A stretch of DNA of 20,986 nucleotides from CAZYVD01 sp964651045 (lineage in GTDB: Bacteria > Zhuqueibacterota > QNDG01 > DSAB01), in NCBI GenBank assembly GCA_964651045.1, contig CAZYVD010000051.1, positions 1-20,986 of the forward strand, read 5' to 3'. Below, piece after piece: positions 7,757 through 15,979 of the stretch (its first letter is position 1; each line of letters starts with the position of its first letter). The position numbers and the translations under genes are program-made. The notes beneath the pieces were generated by a model. It was given only the letters and a program-made list of their open reading frames with translations, made no database searches and was not told the origin of the DNA.

Positions 7757-9274
7757 TTAAATATCTTTTTCACTAAGAATCTGGGAAGTATAGATATATA
7801 TCTCTGCCCCCTTCTTCCATGCATCCTTCGGAAGTCCGGCCTTCTCCACGCAGCAGTGTTCGAGAAACTCTATTTTGTTCCATCCCATCTCAGTAGCAAC
7901 TTCTGGAAGATATGTTCCACCCCGCATTCCCTGGCGAATCCAGATTCCATGCTTTCCTACTTCAATCTCATCAATAGAATCTATCTTCTTTAGTTCAGAC
8001 AACACAGATATCTTTATCTCTATATCAGCCATCTCCTCGATTGTTACAGGATTGTAGAAAAATCGAGGATCCTGTGTGGCTGCAGCAACGGCCATTCTCG
8101 ATACTATCTGATAAAGAGGATAATCTGGATCAAAGTGACCAATACAACCTCTCAATCTTCCATGGTTGGTCAGCGTAACAAATACTCCCCTTTTTTTCAA
8201 CAAATTTTGTGATTCAACAGAAAAATCGGGAACAGGTTCTCTACGCAAGCTGCACTCTATGCTCTTTCGAGCTATCTGAAACAACTGCTTCAACTCCTGC
8301 TTGGAAAAATCTATATCAGACACCATCTCTGCTTCTCCCTCTGTTGTTGACTTCTCATCTTTATAAAATATTGCCGCCCCATAACCAACGACCCTTCTCC
8401 TCTCGCCGCTTACATCACCAGAATTTATATATGGAAGAGTCATGGCCTTATCTGCTCCCATCTGATCGGAAACGATCATTGTAATCAATACTGCACTCAA
8501 TCCACACATCGTACAATCCAGACCTTCAATGTTGCTCTTCATGATCTGGCTGCTCACACGCACGAGTTTTCGTGGATTAAAAGATTCAACTGCATTTAAA
8601 ATCTTCCTGTCCACCGAATATGCATCTCTGTAGTTTGGATAATGAGACATATCTGAACTCGCTACTACAAGTACTCTCTTTTCCTTTATAGAACGGGCAA
8701 TTGCAACAGCAATCTTTTTAGACTTTTCATATGAAAGAAATCCATTGACAACTATCGGAACTATCGGTACCCCTGGAAGCACACTCTGAATGAATGGAAT
8801 CTGATTCTCCACCGAATGCTCTCTTTTATGTGCATCCGGAATACATTCGATCAAATCTGTATTGGAACGAATTCTTTGTGCCAGCTCCTTATCAATGGCT
8901 ATCTCTCCAAGGGGTGTTCGATAACCATCCCAATCACCTATTGAACCACCCGCAAGTGGATAGTAATGACTTGGACCAATGATAATTACAGCATCGTAGT
9001 CTCTTCCCTTTATTAGGCCGTAACCATTTGCTGCAACCTGACCACAAAACATATATCCAGCATGGGGAACCCATATTCCCTTTATGTCTCCTTTAATTTC
9101 TATCCTCTCCCTGTTGGCAAGCAGTCGATCGATATTATCAGACAACTCCTCTGGTGTTTCGGGATAGAACTGACCGGCAACCGCAGGGGGACGAATCTTT
9201 TTCTGATGAGTGCAGAATACGGATGAAATTTGAAGAAAAAACAGCATCGAATAAATGAGTGGAGAATGTTTCAT
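7757..9274 (-). CDS. amrB-amrA: AmmeMemoRadiSam proteins B and A fused (MEMO1-AMMECR1), with export signal
   Basis: A 505-residue fusion. The MEMO1 domain (about 28-305) belongs to the non-haem-iron dioxygenase-like fold and keeps the pocket residues of human MEMO1: PHAGY (His71), GPSHYYP (His103), HKREHS (His153), SSDMSHY (His211) and CTMCG (Cys257). The AMMECR1 domain (about 322-500) has LRGCIGH (374-380) and RGGTYLPEVATEMGW. Its biochemical role is unsettled; the family is defined by co-occurrence with a radical SAM enzyme, here the gene just upstream. The first 21 residues look like a signal peptide ending in Cys21. I prefer the ATG at 9274 (GAGGT six bases away) to the GTG at 9286, which overlaps the upstream stop but only adds MRYA. 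Confidence 0.88.
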   Translation of the reverse strand: MKHSPLIYSMLFFLQISSVFCTHQKKIRPPAVAGQFYPETPEELSDNIDRLLANRERIEIKGDIKGIWVPHAGYMFCGQVAANGYGLIKGRDYDAVIIIGPSHYYPLAGGSIGDWDGYRTPLGEIAIDKELAQRIRSNTDLIECIPDAHKREHSVENQIPFIQSVLPGVPIVPIVVNGFLSYEKSKKIAVAIARSIKEKRVLVVASSDMSHYPNYRDAYSVDRKILNAVESFNPRKLVRVSSQIMKSNIEGLDCTMCGLSAVLITMIVSDQMGADKAMTLPYINSGDVSGERRRVVGYGAAIFYKDEKSTTEGEAEMVSDIDFSKQELKQLFQIARKSIECSLRREPVPDFSVESQNLLKKRGVFVTLTNHGRLRGCIGHFDPDYPLYQIVSRMAVAAATQDPRFFYNPVTIEEMADIEIKISVLSELKKIDSIDEIEVGKHGIWIRQGMRGGTYLPEVATEMGWNKIEFLEHCCVEKAGLPKDAWKKGAEIYIYTSQILSEKDI

Positions 9275-9279
9275 GGCGT

Positions 9280-9284
9280 ACCTC
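9280..9284 (-). promoter_or_regulatory. Ribosome binding site deciding the MEMO1-AMMECR1 start
   Basis: The minus-strand GAGGT overlaps the stop codon of the radical SAM gene and lies five bases before the ATG at 9274. It supports that ATG rather than the overlapping GTG at 9286, and suggests translational coupling of the two genes. Confidence 0.6.
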
Positions 9285-10413
9285 ACGATTTATTCTCCCA
9301 ATAACCTGGGATAGATTCACCGCAGTATTCACACTTTCCATTCTGTATATGGTTTTCAAAAATCTCATATCCCAATCTGCCTATTACCATTTTCTTGCAA
9401 TTTGGACAGTATGTATTCTCACCGGGATGTCCGGGAACGTTACCAAGATAAACATATTTCAATCCCTCATCCATTGCCGCGTCCCTCAATTTTTCAATTG
9501 TAGGCACTGGTGTAGGCGGCAGATTTCTTAATTTGTATTTGGGATAAAAACGAGAAAAGTGAAGAGGTACATCTGGGCCGAGTTCCCTTAATATCCACTT
9601 CGACATCTCCCTTACCTCTTTCACATTATCATTGAGTGTTGGCACAGTAAGGTAGACGATCTCCGGCCATACCCCATGACTCTTTATTCTTACAAGCGTA
9701 TCGAGTACTGGTTTTAACTTGCCATTGACAACTTCACGATAGTAGGATTCGTTGAACGACTTCAGGTCTACCTTATAAGCAGAAAGCACTCTGCATAAAT
9801 CAAGATGGGGTTTTTCATTTATATAACCATTGGAAATCATAACAGTATGAATCCCCTCTTCTTTTGCCCTATAGGCAGTGTCAAGAATAAATTCGGGATA
9901 GATGGTCGGCTCGTTATATGTGAAGGCAATCGTTGGACATTTCCATTTTTTTGCATAATCAACAACTTCCTCTGGTGTAAATTCCACGTTTGGAATCTCT
10001 TCAGGCCTCCTCTGGGCTAATTCCCAATTCTGGCAAAACTTGCAGTCAACATTACATCCAGCAGTAGCAAGCGAGAAGGCATCAGTTCCTGGCAGAAAGT
10101 GAAATAATGGTTTCTTTTCAATGGGATCTTTATGAAGGGCAGCTATGCGACCATATACAAGCGTAATATATTTACCGTCGCGGTTTTCCCTGACAGTACA
10201 ATGGCCTCTCTTTCCAGGAGGTACAACACAATACCGCGGGCACAACTGACACTGCACCATACGATTGGACATCTTCTTATAATAACGCGCTTCTTTGTCA
10301 GAAAGAGATGCTTTAGATCTCTTATATCCTGGAATAGAGGTAAGCGGTATACCCGCAGTTAACGCTGCTGACTGGCGTAAAAACGAGCGTCTTGTAATTT
10401 CATTTTGCTTCAT
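9283..10413 (-). CDS. amrS: AmmeMemoRadiSam system radical SAM enzyme with a Tat-type signal
   Basis: A 376-residue radical SAM protein of the PflA-like branch. The cluster motif is CNVDCKFC (Cys120, Cys124, Cys127). An N-terminal Cys group C55-x2-C58-x3-C62 with Cys72, and a C-terminal pair of CxxC motifs (C336/C339 and C361/C364), look like additional cluster or zinc sites. The N-terminus reads TRRSFLRQSAALTAG, an excellent twin-arginine motif (R8, R9, F11, L12) followed by a mild hydrophobic stretch. That is unexpected for an enzyme needing SAM and a low-potential reductant. The ATG has AGGGGGTG seven bases upstream. It is followed within eight bases by its partner MEMO1-AMMECR1. The family assignment is firm; substrate and location are not. 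Confidence 0.92.
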   Translation of the reverse strand: MKQNEITRRSFLRQSAALTAGIPLTSIPGYKRSKASLSDKEARYYKKMSNRMVQCQLCPRYCVVPPGKRGHCTVRENRDGKYITLVYGRIAALHKDPIEKKPLFHFLPGTDAFSLATAGCNVDCKFCQNWELAQRRPEEIPNVEFTPEEVVDYAKKWKCPTIAFTYNEPTIYPEFILDTAYRAKEEGIHTVMISNGYINEKPHLDLCRVLSAYKVDLKSFNESYYREVVNGKLKPVLDTLVRIKSHGVWPEIVYLTVPTLNDNVKEVREMSKWILRELGPDVPLHFSRFYPKYKLRNLPPTPVPTIEKLRDAAMDEGLKYVYLGNVPGHPGENTYCPNCKKMVIGRLGYEIFENHIQNGKCEYCGESIPGYWENKS

Positions 10414-10507
10414 ATAATCACCCCCTGAACCTATTTTTAATCAGTAAATAAACGATACATATAACAAGATTATTGAAAAACGCCAGCCAAAGAATCTCTA
10501 TATACAA

Positions 10508-11623
10508 TCATATCCTTTTTTCATAAACCCTGTATCTTTTTATCTCCCTGAATCCAAGTTTTAAGATTGGATTGTTCATTATCATATTGTCTTCCAGAAC
10601 ATAGTTTGCTTCCAATCGATCCGGATTCCTTGGAGAAAGCACCTCATACAATCTCCTGTAAAATAGTGTATCTATTGCCTTTCTCAGATATTGAGGAATC
10701 ACGCCAAGAGCCCAAATACGATAAGACCGCACATTTTTGATTCCAAAAAGCAGCCGGAAAATCCCAAAGGGCAGAAGCCTTCCATTCAACCCCTTTAGAA
10801 TAGTATTTATGTCAGGTAGTACAATGAGATATCCAATGGGTCTTGAATCGATTTCGGCAATCATAACAAGCTCAGGATCTACAATAGGTTTCAGTGATTT
10901 TGCCAAATCGTCTGCCTCCTCATCTGTAACCGGAATGTATCCCCAGTTACCCATTGTAGATTCATTAGCAACATTTACAATCACTTTCACATCTTCCTTC
11001 AACCTCTTCATGTTAATTGGTCGAATCCGTACTCCATACCTTTCTTCCAGCTTATCCGTTGCCCTGATATATCTTTCTGGCAGTTCATATCCATCACAAT
11101 CAAGCTCATAAACGAGCAGGTCCTTCTTTTTTTTCAGACCCCATGCCTTCATGTGAGTGTCGTAATATGGAGGATTGTATGGTGCCATAATCATCGGAGG
11201 TGAATCAAATCCCTTTACAACAAAACCCCACTCCTGAGATGCAAAACTCCACGGCCCTCTTATCCTGACCATTCCTCTTTCCTGAAGCCAGTCCCTTGCA
11301 CTGTTAAGAAGTAGCGCAGATGCTTCTTCATCATCTATACATTCATAAGAACCAAACAGCCCTACCTGTTCTCCCCAGTGTTGAATAGCAAGGCGATCTA
11401 TGAAAGCACTTATTCTTCCTACAACCTTGTTATCACGATAAAGAAGAAAATGCTGGTAATCACAATGATGAAGCATTGGATTTGTTTTCTCAGAATACTT
11501 TTTCTTCTCCTCTATCCTCAATGGAGCGATCCAGTTCGGATCGTCTCTGTAGTGATCATAGAGAAAATTTATAAATTTTTTCAAATCGGCTCGACTCTGA
11601 ACAGCCCTAACAGAAAAAGCCAC
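10508..11623 (-). CDS. GNAT-superfamily N-acetyltransferase-like protein (YghO type)
   Basis: A 371-residue soluble protein. The C-terminal part has acetyltransferase-like features: a central strand MIAEIDSRPIGYLIVLPD (about 254-271), then RIWALGVIPQY, and near the end LEDNMIMNNPILKLGF before a final YRVYEKR. The N-terminal 110 residues also look GNAT-like (FLLYRDNKVVGRISAFID). This two-part pattern occurs in a widespread family whose substrate I do not know. The GTG start (11621-11623) is supported by AGGAGG four bases upstream. It is the last gene of the run from the P1 peptidase, 22 bases behind the small membrane protein. A role in envelope modification would be inference only. Confidence 0.65.
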   Translation of the reverse strand: MAFSVRAVQSRADLKKFINFLYDHYRDDPNWIAPLRIEEKKKYSEKTNPMLHHCDYQHFLLYRDNKVVGRISAFIDRLAIQHWGEQVGLFGSYECIDDEEASALLLNSARDWLQERGMVRIRGPWSFASQEWGFVVKGFDSPPMIMAPYNPPYYDTHMKAWGLKKKKDLLVYELDCDGYELPERYIRATDKLEERYGVRIRPINMKRLKEDVKVIVNVANESTMGNWGYIPVTDEEADDLAKSLKPIVDPELVMIAEIDSRPIGYLIVLPDINTILKGLNGRLLPFGIFRLLFGIKNVRSYRIWALGVIPQYLRKAIDTLFYRRLYEVLSPRNPDRLEANYVLEDNMIMNNPILKLGFREIKRYRVYEKRI

Positions 11624-11645
11624 GATGCCTCCTGACAGATTATTT

Positions 11646-12029
11646 CTATTTCTCCTCTAATGGATGAGTCTCTCTGTACCCAATGGTAATGCCTATCAAG
11701 ATACCAAAGATGACTCCTGTTGCAATCATCATCCAGAATCCGATACTCCATGCAAAACAGATGCGTCCAATCAGACCCTCAGATGAGATTCTGGAAAGTA
11801 GAAAGATAAATAGATTCACAACCACTCCCCAGATCAGTCCCTTCATCCACCATTTGACCTCTAATTTAACCGATGTTGTGAGAAAGCCCATCAGAGTTCT
11901 TGAGATTATTACCGTCCAGATCCCAATTGCTGGAATATCATTCGAAATACCTGTGGCAAGAAGCCACGAAACAATACCATAGAAAAGTCCCCATTCTGTT
12001 CCCGACTTTACCTGTCGCCAATTTTCCAT
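11646..12029 (-). CDS. Small multi-span membrane protein, function unknown
   Basis: 127 residues with roughly four hydrophobic segments (about 13-29, 32-52, 60-79 and 88-118), the last long enough to fold back. Short charged ends (N-terminal KSGTEW, C-terminal YRETHPLEEK) flank them. I do not recognise the family and see no catalytic motif. The ATG has AGGAG six bases upstream. It lies 36 bases behind the slipin gene and 22 before the GNAT gene, so it is probably co-transcribed with both. Confidence 0.7.
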   Translation of the reverse strand: MENWRQVKSGTEWGLFYGIVSWLLATGISNDIPAIGIWTVIISRTLMGFLTTSVKLEVKWWMKGLIWGVVVNLFIFLLSRISSEGLIGRICFAWSIGFWMMIATGVIFGILIGITIGYRETHPLEEK

Positions 12030-12065
12030 ATAGACTCCTGTTTGTAAATTTAGAGAAAAACCAGA

Positions 12066-12830
12066 TCACTTGCCCTTCTTTATCTCTCCTGCAATCTTCT
12101 CGATAAATGGTTTAAAAAGGTCGATCGGTATTGGGAAGAGGGTAGTTGAGTTGTTTTCTGATGCAACTTCAACCAGTGTCTGGAGAAAACGAAGCTGTAT
12201 TGCAGCAGGTTCTTTTTGAAGAACCGCAGCAGCCTGTGAAAGCTGTTTCGAAGCCTGAAATTCTCCACTTGCATGGATGATCTTTGCACGACGTTCCCTC
12301 TCTGCCTCTGCCTGACGTGCAATCGCCCTCTTCATCTCCTCTGGAAGATCGATATGCTTCACCTCTACTAAGGAGACTTTAATTCCCCATGGATCTGTGT
12401 GTTTATCGAGAATATCCTGGAGTTTCTCATTTATCTTTTCTCTCTCCGATAGAAGTTCATCAAGTTCAAACTGACCGAGAATGGAGCGAAGCGTTGTTTG
12501 TGCCAACTGTGAAGTTGCATAGAGATAGTCCTGAACCTCCACAATGGCCTTGCCTGCATCTATCACCCTGAAGTAGACAACTGCATTCACCTTTACAGAA
12601 ACATTATCTTTTGTAATAACATCCTGTGGAGGAACATCCATTGCTATTGTACGAAGACTGACCTTTATCATACGATCGATTATGGGAATAAGAATAATCA
12701 ATCCTGGGCCCTTTGAACCAATCAATCTACCCAGCCGAAAGATTACTCCTCTTTCATATTCCTTTAAAACACGAATCGCACTTGCCAGAATCAAGAAACC
12801 AATAATTACTATAGTAATATAACCTGCCAT
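12066..12830 (-). CDS. Slipin/stomatin-like SPFH-domain membrane protein
   Basis: A 254-residue bacterial stomatin homologue: one N-terminal hairpin anchor (3-20), the SPFH/band-7 domain (about 22-175) including KEYERGVIFRLGR and VPPQDVITKDNVSV, an Ala/Glu-rich helix (170-205) for oligomerisation, and a short C-terminal region. Slipins form large membrane-associated rings or scaffolds. The upstream NfeD-type protease is the classic partner: in archaea the protease cleaves the stomatin C-terminus. The ATG follows GGAGGT six bases upstream. It sits 34 bases after the NfeD gene. Confidence 0.94.
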   Translation of the reverse strand: MAGYITIVIIGFLILASAIRVLKEYERGVIFRLGRLIGSKGPGLIILIPIIDRMIKVSLRTIAMDVPPQDVITKDNVSVKVNAVVYFRVIDAGKAIVEVQDYLYATSQLAQTTLRSILGQFELDELLSEREKINEKLQDILDKHTDPWGIKVSLVEVKHIDLPEEMKRAIARQAEAERERRAKIIHASGEFQASKQLSQAAAVLQKEPAAIQLRFLQTLVEVASENNSTTLFPIPIDLFKPFIEKIAGEIKKGK

Positions 12831-12864
12831 GATAACCTCCCAATTATATTTTAATGAAAAATCA

Positions 12865-14169
12865 CTACTCTGCTTTTTTCGCTCTTTTTACTTTAAGTTT
12901 CAATCCTTTTATTCCTGTCACCTCAACTTTCTCCCCCTCTTTAATCTTCTCATCACTGACAGCCTTCCATACCTCTCCATGAACAGAAATCCGTCCTTCC
13001 GGATCCAGACTCTTTATTACCTCTCCAATCTCACCAATAATTCCCTTATCCCCTGTGACCGACTTTCTAAACTGGGCTCTTATCCCCAGGCCCACGGCAA
13101 ATATGAAAAAGGCCGCAGTGAACAGGACTGCTGGAATTATCACGCTTAGAGACACACCCGCTGAGGGTGATTTAAAAAGCATTAGAGAACCAAAAATCAT
13201 CGAAACGATCCCTCCTATGGTTAATAGACCAAAGCTTGTTATATGAATCTCTAAAATAAATAGCAAAATAGCAAGTAAAATCAGAAGAATACCTGCAGCA
13301 TTGATTGGCAGTACCTGCATTGCAAAAAATGCAAGGATCAGTGAGATTGCACCTATTGCACCAGGAAAGATGGCTCCTGGATTCTTCAATTCAAAAAACA
13401 GACCTGCCAATCCGCCCAGTAGAAGAATATATGCAATGTTTGGATCTGAAATCTTGTCAAGAATCTTATACTGCCAGCTCATTGGATGGCGGCGTATCTC
13501 ACTGTTCTTTGTATAAAGCACTACCTTTCTTCCCGAGAGATTGAGCTCTCTTCCATCGAGTTTGGAAACAAGGTCGTTAAGATCTTTTGCAATAAGATCG
13601 ATCACACCCTTCCTAAGAGCCTCCTTCTCTGTTATAGATACACTCCTTCTGACAGCCTCCTCAGCCCATTTTGAATCTCTTCCTCTAATATCTGCCATTC
13701 CCCTTATATGTGCAACAGCATCATTTGTTATCTTCTCAGTCATTACCTTAGAAGAATCCTTTCCCATCATAGATACGGGATGTGCAGATCCAATCCTGGT
13801 ACCAGGTGCCATGGCCACAACATTGGCAGAATATGAAATATACACGCCCGCAGATCCTGCGCGCCCTCCGCTTGGAGCAATGTAGACAACAACAGGAACT
13901 CTGTCTGCAAGTATTGCCTTATCAATTGTCCATGTAGACTGCATCAGTCCACCTGGAGTATCCATCTGAATAATGAGACACTCGGCACCATGTTTCTCTG
14001 CTCGTCTGATAGCATCCGTGATATATTTGGATGTGATCGGTGTTATTGGACCATTGATCTCTATCAAATCGATATGGCCTGAAGACAGGAGTGTATTTGA
14101 TGAAAAAATAATAATTAAAAAGACAAATATTAAACGGACAGGAGCAATAAAACTTTTGTTGGCTTTCAT
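12865..14169 (-). CDS. NfeD-family membrane serine protease (ClpP-class domain plus NfeD/OB domain)
   Basis: 434 residues in the full-length NfeD1b order: signal or anchor (about 10-30), a ClpP-like serine protease domain (31-215), a four- to five-span membrane region (about 240-370), and a soluble OB-fold domain (about 378-430). The Ser/Lys dyad is visible as Ser106 in GRAGSAGVYI and Lys146 in EKITNDAVAHIR, 40 residues apart. The archaeal PH1510 pair, Ser97/Lys138, is 41 apart. The family cleaves the hydrophobic C-terminus of its partner stomatin, encoded next. The ATG has GAGGT nine bases upstream, and a 26-base gap follows the DUF2905 gene. Confidence 0.93.
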   Translation of the reverse strand: MKANKSFIAPVRLIFVFLIIIFSSNTLLSSGHIDLIEINGPITPITSKYITDAIRRAEKHGAECLIIQMDTPGGLMQSTWTIDKAILADRVPVVVYIAPSGGRAGSAGVYISYSANVVAMAPGTRIGSAHPVSMMGKDSSKVMTEKITNDAVAHIRGMADIRGRDSKWAEEAVRRSVSITEKEALRKGVIDLIAKDLNDLVSKLDGRELNLSGRKVVLYTKNSEIRRHPMSWQYKILDKISDPNIAYILLLGGLAGLFFELKNPGAIFPGAIGAISLILAFFAMQVLPINAAGILLILLAILLFILEIHITSFGLLTIGGIVSMIFGSLMLFKSPSAGVSLSVIIPAVLFTAAFFIFAVGLGIRAQFRKSVTGDKGIIGEIGEVIKSLDPEGRISVHGEVWKAVSDEKIKEGEKVEVTGIKGLKLKVKRAKKAE

Positions 14170-14195
14170 GATGAATTTACCTCATAAAATATCAA

Positions 14196-14411
14196 TTATC
14201 TTTTATGGAGAAGATACATTATTAAAGTTAAGATTAAACTTATCACAATGCAAGTAGTAATAGGAAAATATAAGGTAAAATTCTTCCTTTGAATATGAAT
14301 ATCTCCTGGAAGCCTTCCAATCAATGGAATCTTGTGAATAAAGATAAGGATTATTCCTATTATAATCAGTAAGATTCCTGTTAACACTACTGCTCTGCCA
14401 ATAGATTCCAT
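14196..14411 (-). CDS. DUF2905 small membrane protein
   Basis: 71 residues with two hydrophobic spans (about 7-25 and 47-67) joined by the family-typical segment IPLIGRLPGDIHIQRKNF (28-45). Function is unknown for the whole family. GGAG lies eight bases before the ATG. It is placed between the P1 peptidase (17-base gap) and the NfeD protease (26-base gap). Confidence 0.88.
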   Translation of the reverse strand: MESIGRAVVLTGILLIIIGIILIFIHKIPLIGRLPGDIHIQRKNFTLYFPITTCIVISLILTLIMYLLHKR

Positions 14412-14428
14412 ATTCCCAGCTCCATAAA

Positions 14429-15637
14429 TTAATTTACATTCTCTGACAAAGAGGGGAGCTTATCATTCCAATCGAGCACATTGTATTTCTTACATATCTC
14501 TATCACTCTATCTATTGGAATTGCTTTGACACGGTGGCCTGATCTGCCATCCATATCCGTGGCGCTGAACAGAGAATTCAATATCGCCTCCTCGGTTGCC
14601 TCCACAACAGCAAGAAACAGTGGAGAGATGCTGTCATTTCTGAGTTGCGGTACAAGATCAACACTCTGCTTTGATCTGTATTTGATTCTGCAATCAGGGT
14701 TTGTGGAGAACGCAATAACATAGTCACCGCTTCCATTGCTACAAAATCCACCACATCTTGCTATACCAAGAACGGCCCTCGAAGCCAACCTTTTCAGATT
14801 GCGTGGCGATAGAGGAGCATCTGTTGCAATGATTATCATACATGAACCCGATTTTTTTCTGGTGATCCTGCCTTTCAGATAATGTATGCCGAGCTCACGG
14901 CCGACAGGTGCACCATTGACCCGCAAGATTCCACCAAAATTTGTTTGAACAAGCACACCAACAGTCCATCCACCAAGATCAGGAGGAAGCACTCGAGATG
15001 AGGTGCCGATTCCTCCCTTAAACCCTAAACATATAGTACCGGTTCCGGCTCCAACGCATCCCTCCTCAACTACTCCTGTTGAGGCACTATCAATCGCATC
15101 CCAAACATCCTCCTCTTTTACTGATATGCTGCGAATCTCATTAAGGTATCCATCATTGGTCTCACCCACAACTGCATTTACAGACCGAACATATTCATTT
15201 CCCTTCTGGCGAATCGTATACTCAACAAGTGCCTTCATTGCAACCGACACACTCAAAGTGTTTGTAAGAACAATAGGAGTCTCAATTTCCCCGAGCTCCT
15301 CAATCTGTGTTGTTCCGACGAGTTTACCAAATCCATTTCCTACATAAACACCACCTGGCACCTTTTCCATGAATATGTTTCCGTCATGGGGAAGTATTGC
15401 AGTCACTCCCGTACGAATCGAATCGCCACAAATCAAAGTCTTATGTCCTACAAGCACTCCATCCACATCTGTAATAGAGTTCCATCTGCCCGGAGAGAGT
15501 ATGCCGATCTCAATTCCATAATCTCTGATCCTTCCCCTCTCTTTGCCACCGCACGGCAAAGAGCTAAAGATAAAGGCCGAGAAGAAAAGAGTGTTGAAAG
15601 TTGTTCTCATCAAAAATTTAAATTTTTTCCTTGACAT
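14429..15637 (-). CDS. P1 (DmpA/BapA, S58) family aminopeptidase-like protein, exported
   Basis: 402 residues of the self-cleaving DmpA fold, an N-terminal-nucleophile amidohydrolase. Conserved stretches are NSITDVDGVLVGH (53-65), VGETNDGYLN (157-166), GFKGGIGTSSR (205-215), and GSCMIIIATDAPLSP (264-278). The predicted autocleavage is between Gly264 and Ser265 (DmpA: Gly249/Ser250), making Ser265 the nucleophile. A basic n-region and hydrophobic stretch (about 13-28) ending in Cys29 indicate export; SLPC is a poor lipobox. Family substrates include D-amino-acid- and beta-amino-acid-capped peptides. The start is uncertain: GGAG lies 15 bases upstream of this ATG, and another ATG at 15610 is possible. 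It heads the run that ends with the GNAT gene. Confidence 0.9.
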   Translation of the reverse strand: MSRKKFKFLMRTTFNTLFFSAFIFSSLPCGGKERGRIRDYGIEIGILSPGRWNSITDVDGVLVGHKTLICGDSIRTGVTAILPHDGNIFMEKVPGGVYVGNGFGKLVGTTQIEELGEIETPIVLTNTLSVSVAMKALVEYTIRQKGNEYVRSVNAVVGETNDGYLNEIRSISVKEEDVWDAIDSASTGVVEEGCVGAGTGTICLGFKGGIGTSSRVLPPDLGGWTVGVLVQTNFGGILRVNGAPVGRELGIHYLKGRITRKKSGSCMIIIATDAPLSPRNLKRLASRAVLGIARCGGFCSNGSGDYVIAFSTNPDCRIKYRSKQSVDLVPQLRNDSISPLFLAVVEATEEAILNSLFSATDMDGRSGHRVKAIPIDRVIEICKKYNVLDWNDKLPSLSENVN

Positions 15638-15669
15638 TGTTTTTTAAAATCTCCAAATTAATTAAAGTT

Positions 15670-15684
15670 GGGAATTAAATTCCC
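15670..15684. promoter_or_regulatory. Perfect 15-bp palindrome between divergent transcripts
   Basis: GGGAATTAAATTCCC is a perfect 7-bp inverted repeat around one A. It lies 33 bases upstream of the P1 peptidase start, and its last three bases are the first three of the 6S closing stem. It could be a protein-binding site acting on either transcript, but no known consensus is assigned. Confidence 0.4.
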
Positions 15685-15853
15685 TGCAACTTGGCCTTAC
15701 GGCAACTATAAAGAGCTATCAATATAAAATAGGGAGCCCGACTCTGACGTGTATTACATGCCTCCTAAGAGTGGACGTAAAAAGCGATCAGGAGGGCACC
15801 CACCGTGTCTAACGCGGTTCTTTATAGTCGAGGTTAAGTTGCAGGGTTTTTTT
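15682..15853 (+). ncRNA. ssrS: 6S RNA (SsrS) candidate
   Basis: About 165 bases fold as one long rod. CCCTGCAACTT (15682-15692) pairs perfectly with AAGTTGCAGGG (15836-15846), followed by seven T (15847-15853), so the closing stem also acts as terminator and fixes the plus strand. A second perfect 10-bp stem joins ACTATAAAGA (15705-15714) to TCTTTATAGT (15819-15828). An internal open region follows, then an apical stem CCTCCT (15761-15766) with AGGAGG (15790-15795), next to GGCACCCACC (15795-15804). The rod-with-central-bubble plan, the length and the GCACCCACC motif match 6S RNA, which binds RNA polymerase holoenzyme and mimics an open promoter. The true 5' end may lie a few bases off. I saw no tmRNA, SRP or RNase P signature. 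Confidence 0.72.
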
Positions 15854-15979
15854 ATCTCAATGTAGCAGTTAATCATGATTCTATCCGTCAGTATTTTCAA
15901 AATGTTAAATACAATTCAATATAGGCCAAACCCAGTATTTCGGAAAATATTATCGAATTAATTACTTCTTAAATTTTCT

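Noticed and set aside
7712..7764. A 14-bp direct repeat AATTTTTTAAATAT at 7712-7725 and 7751-7764.
   Set aside because: It is composed only of A and T in an AT-rich gap, so chance similarity is likely.
15631..15636. A perfect TTGACA on the plus strand as the -35 box of the 6S promoter.
   Set aside because: No convincing -10 hexamer lies 16-18 bases downstream, and the bases are part of the P1 peptidase start region.
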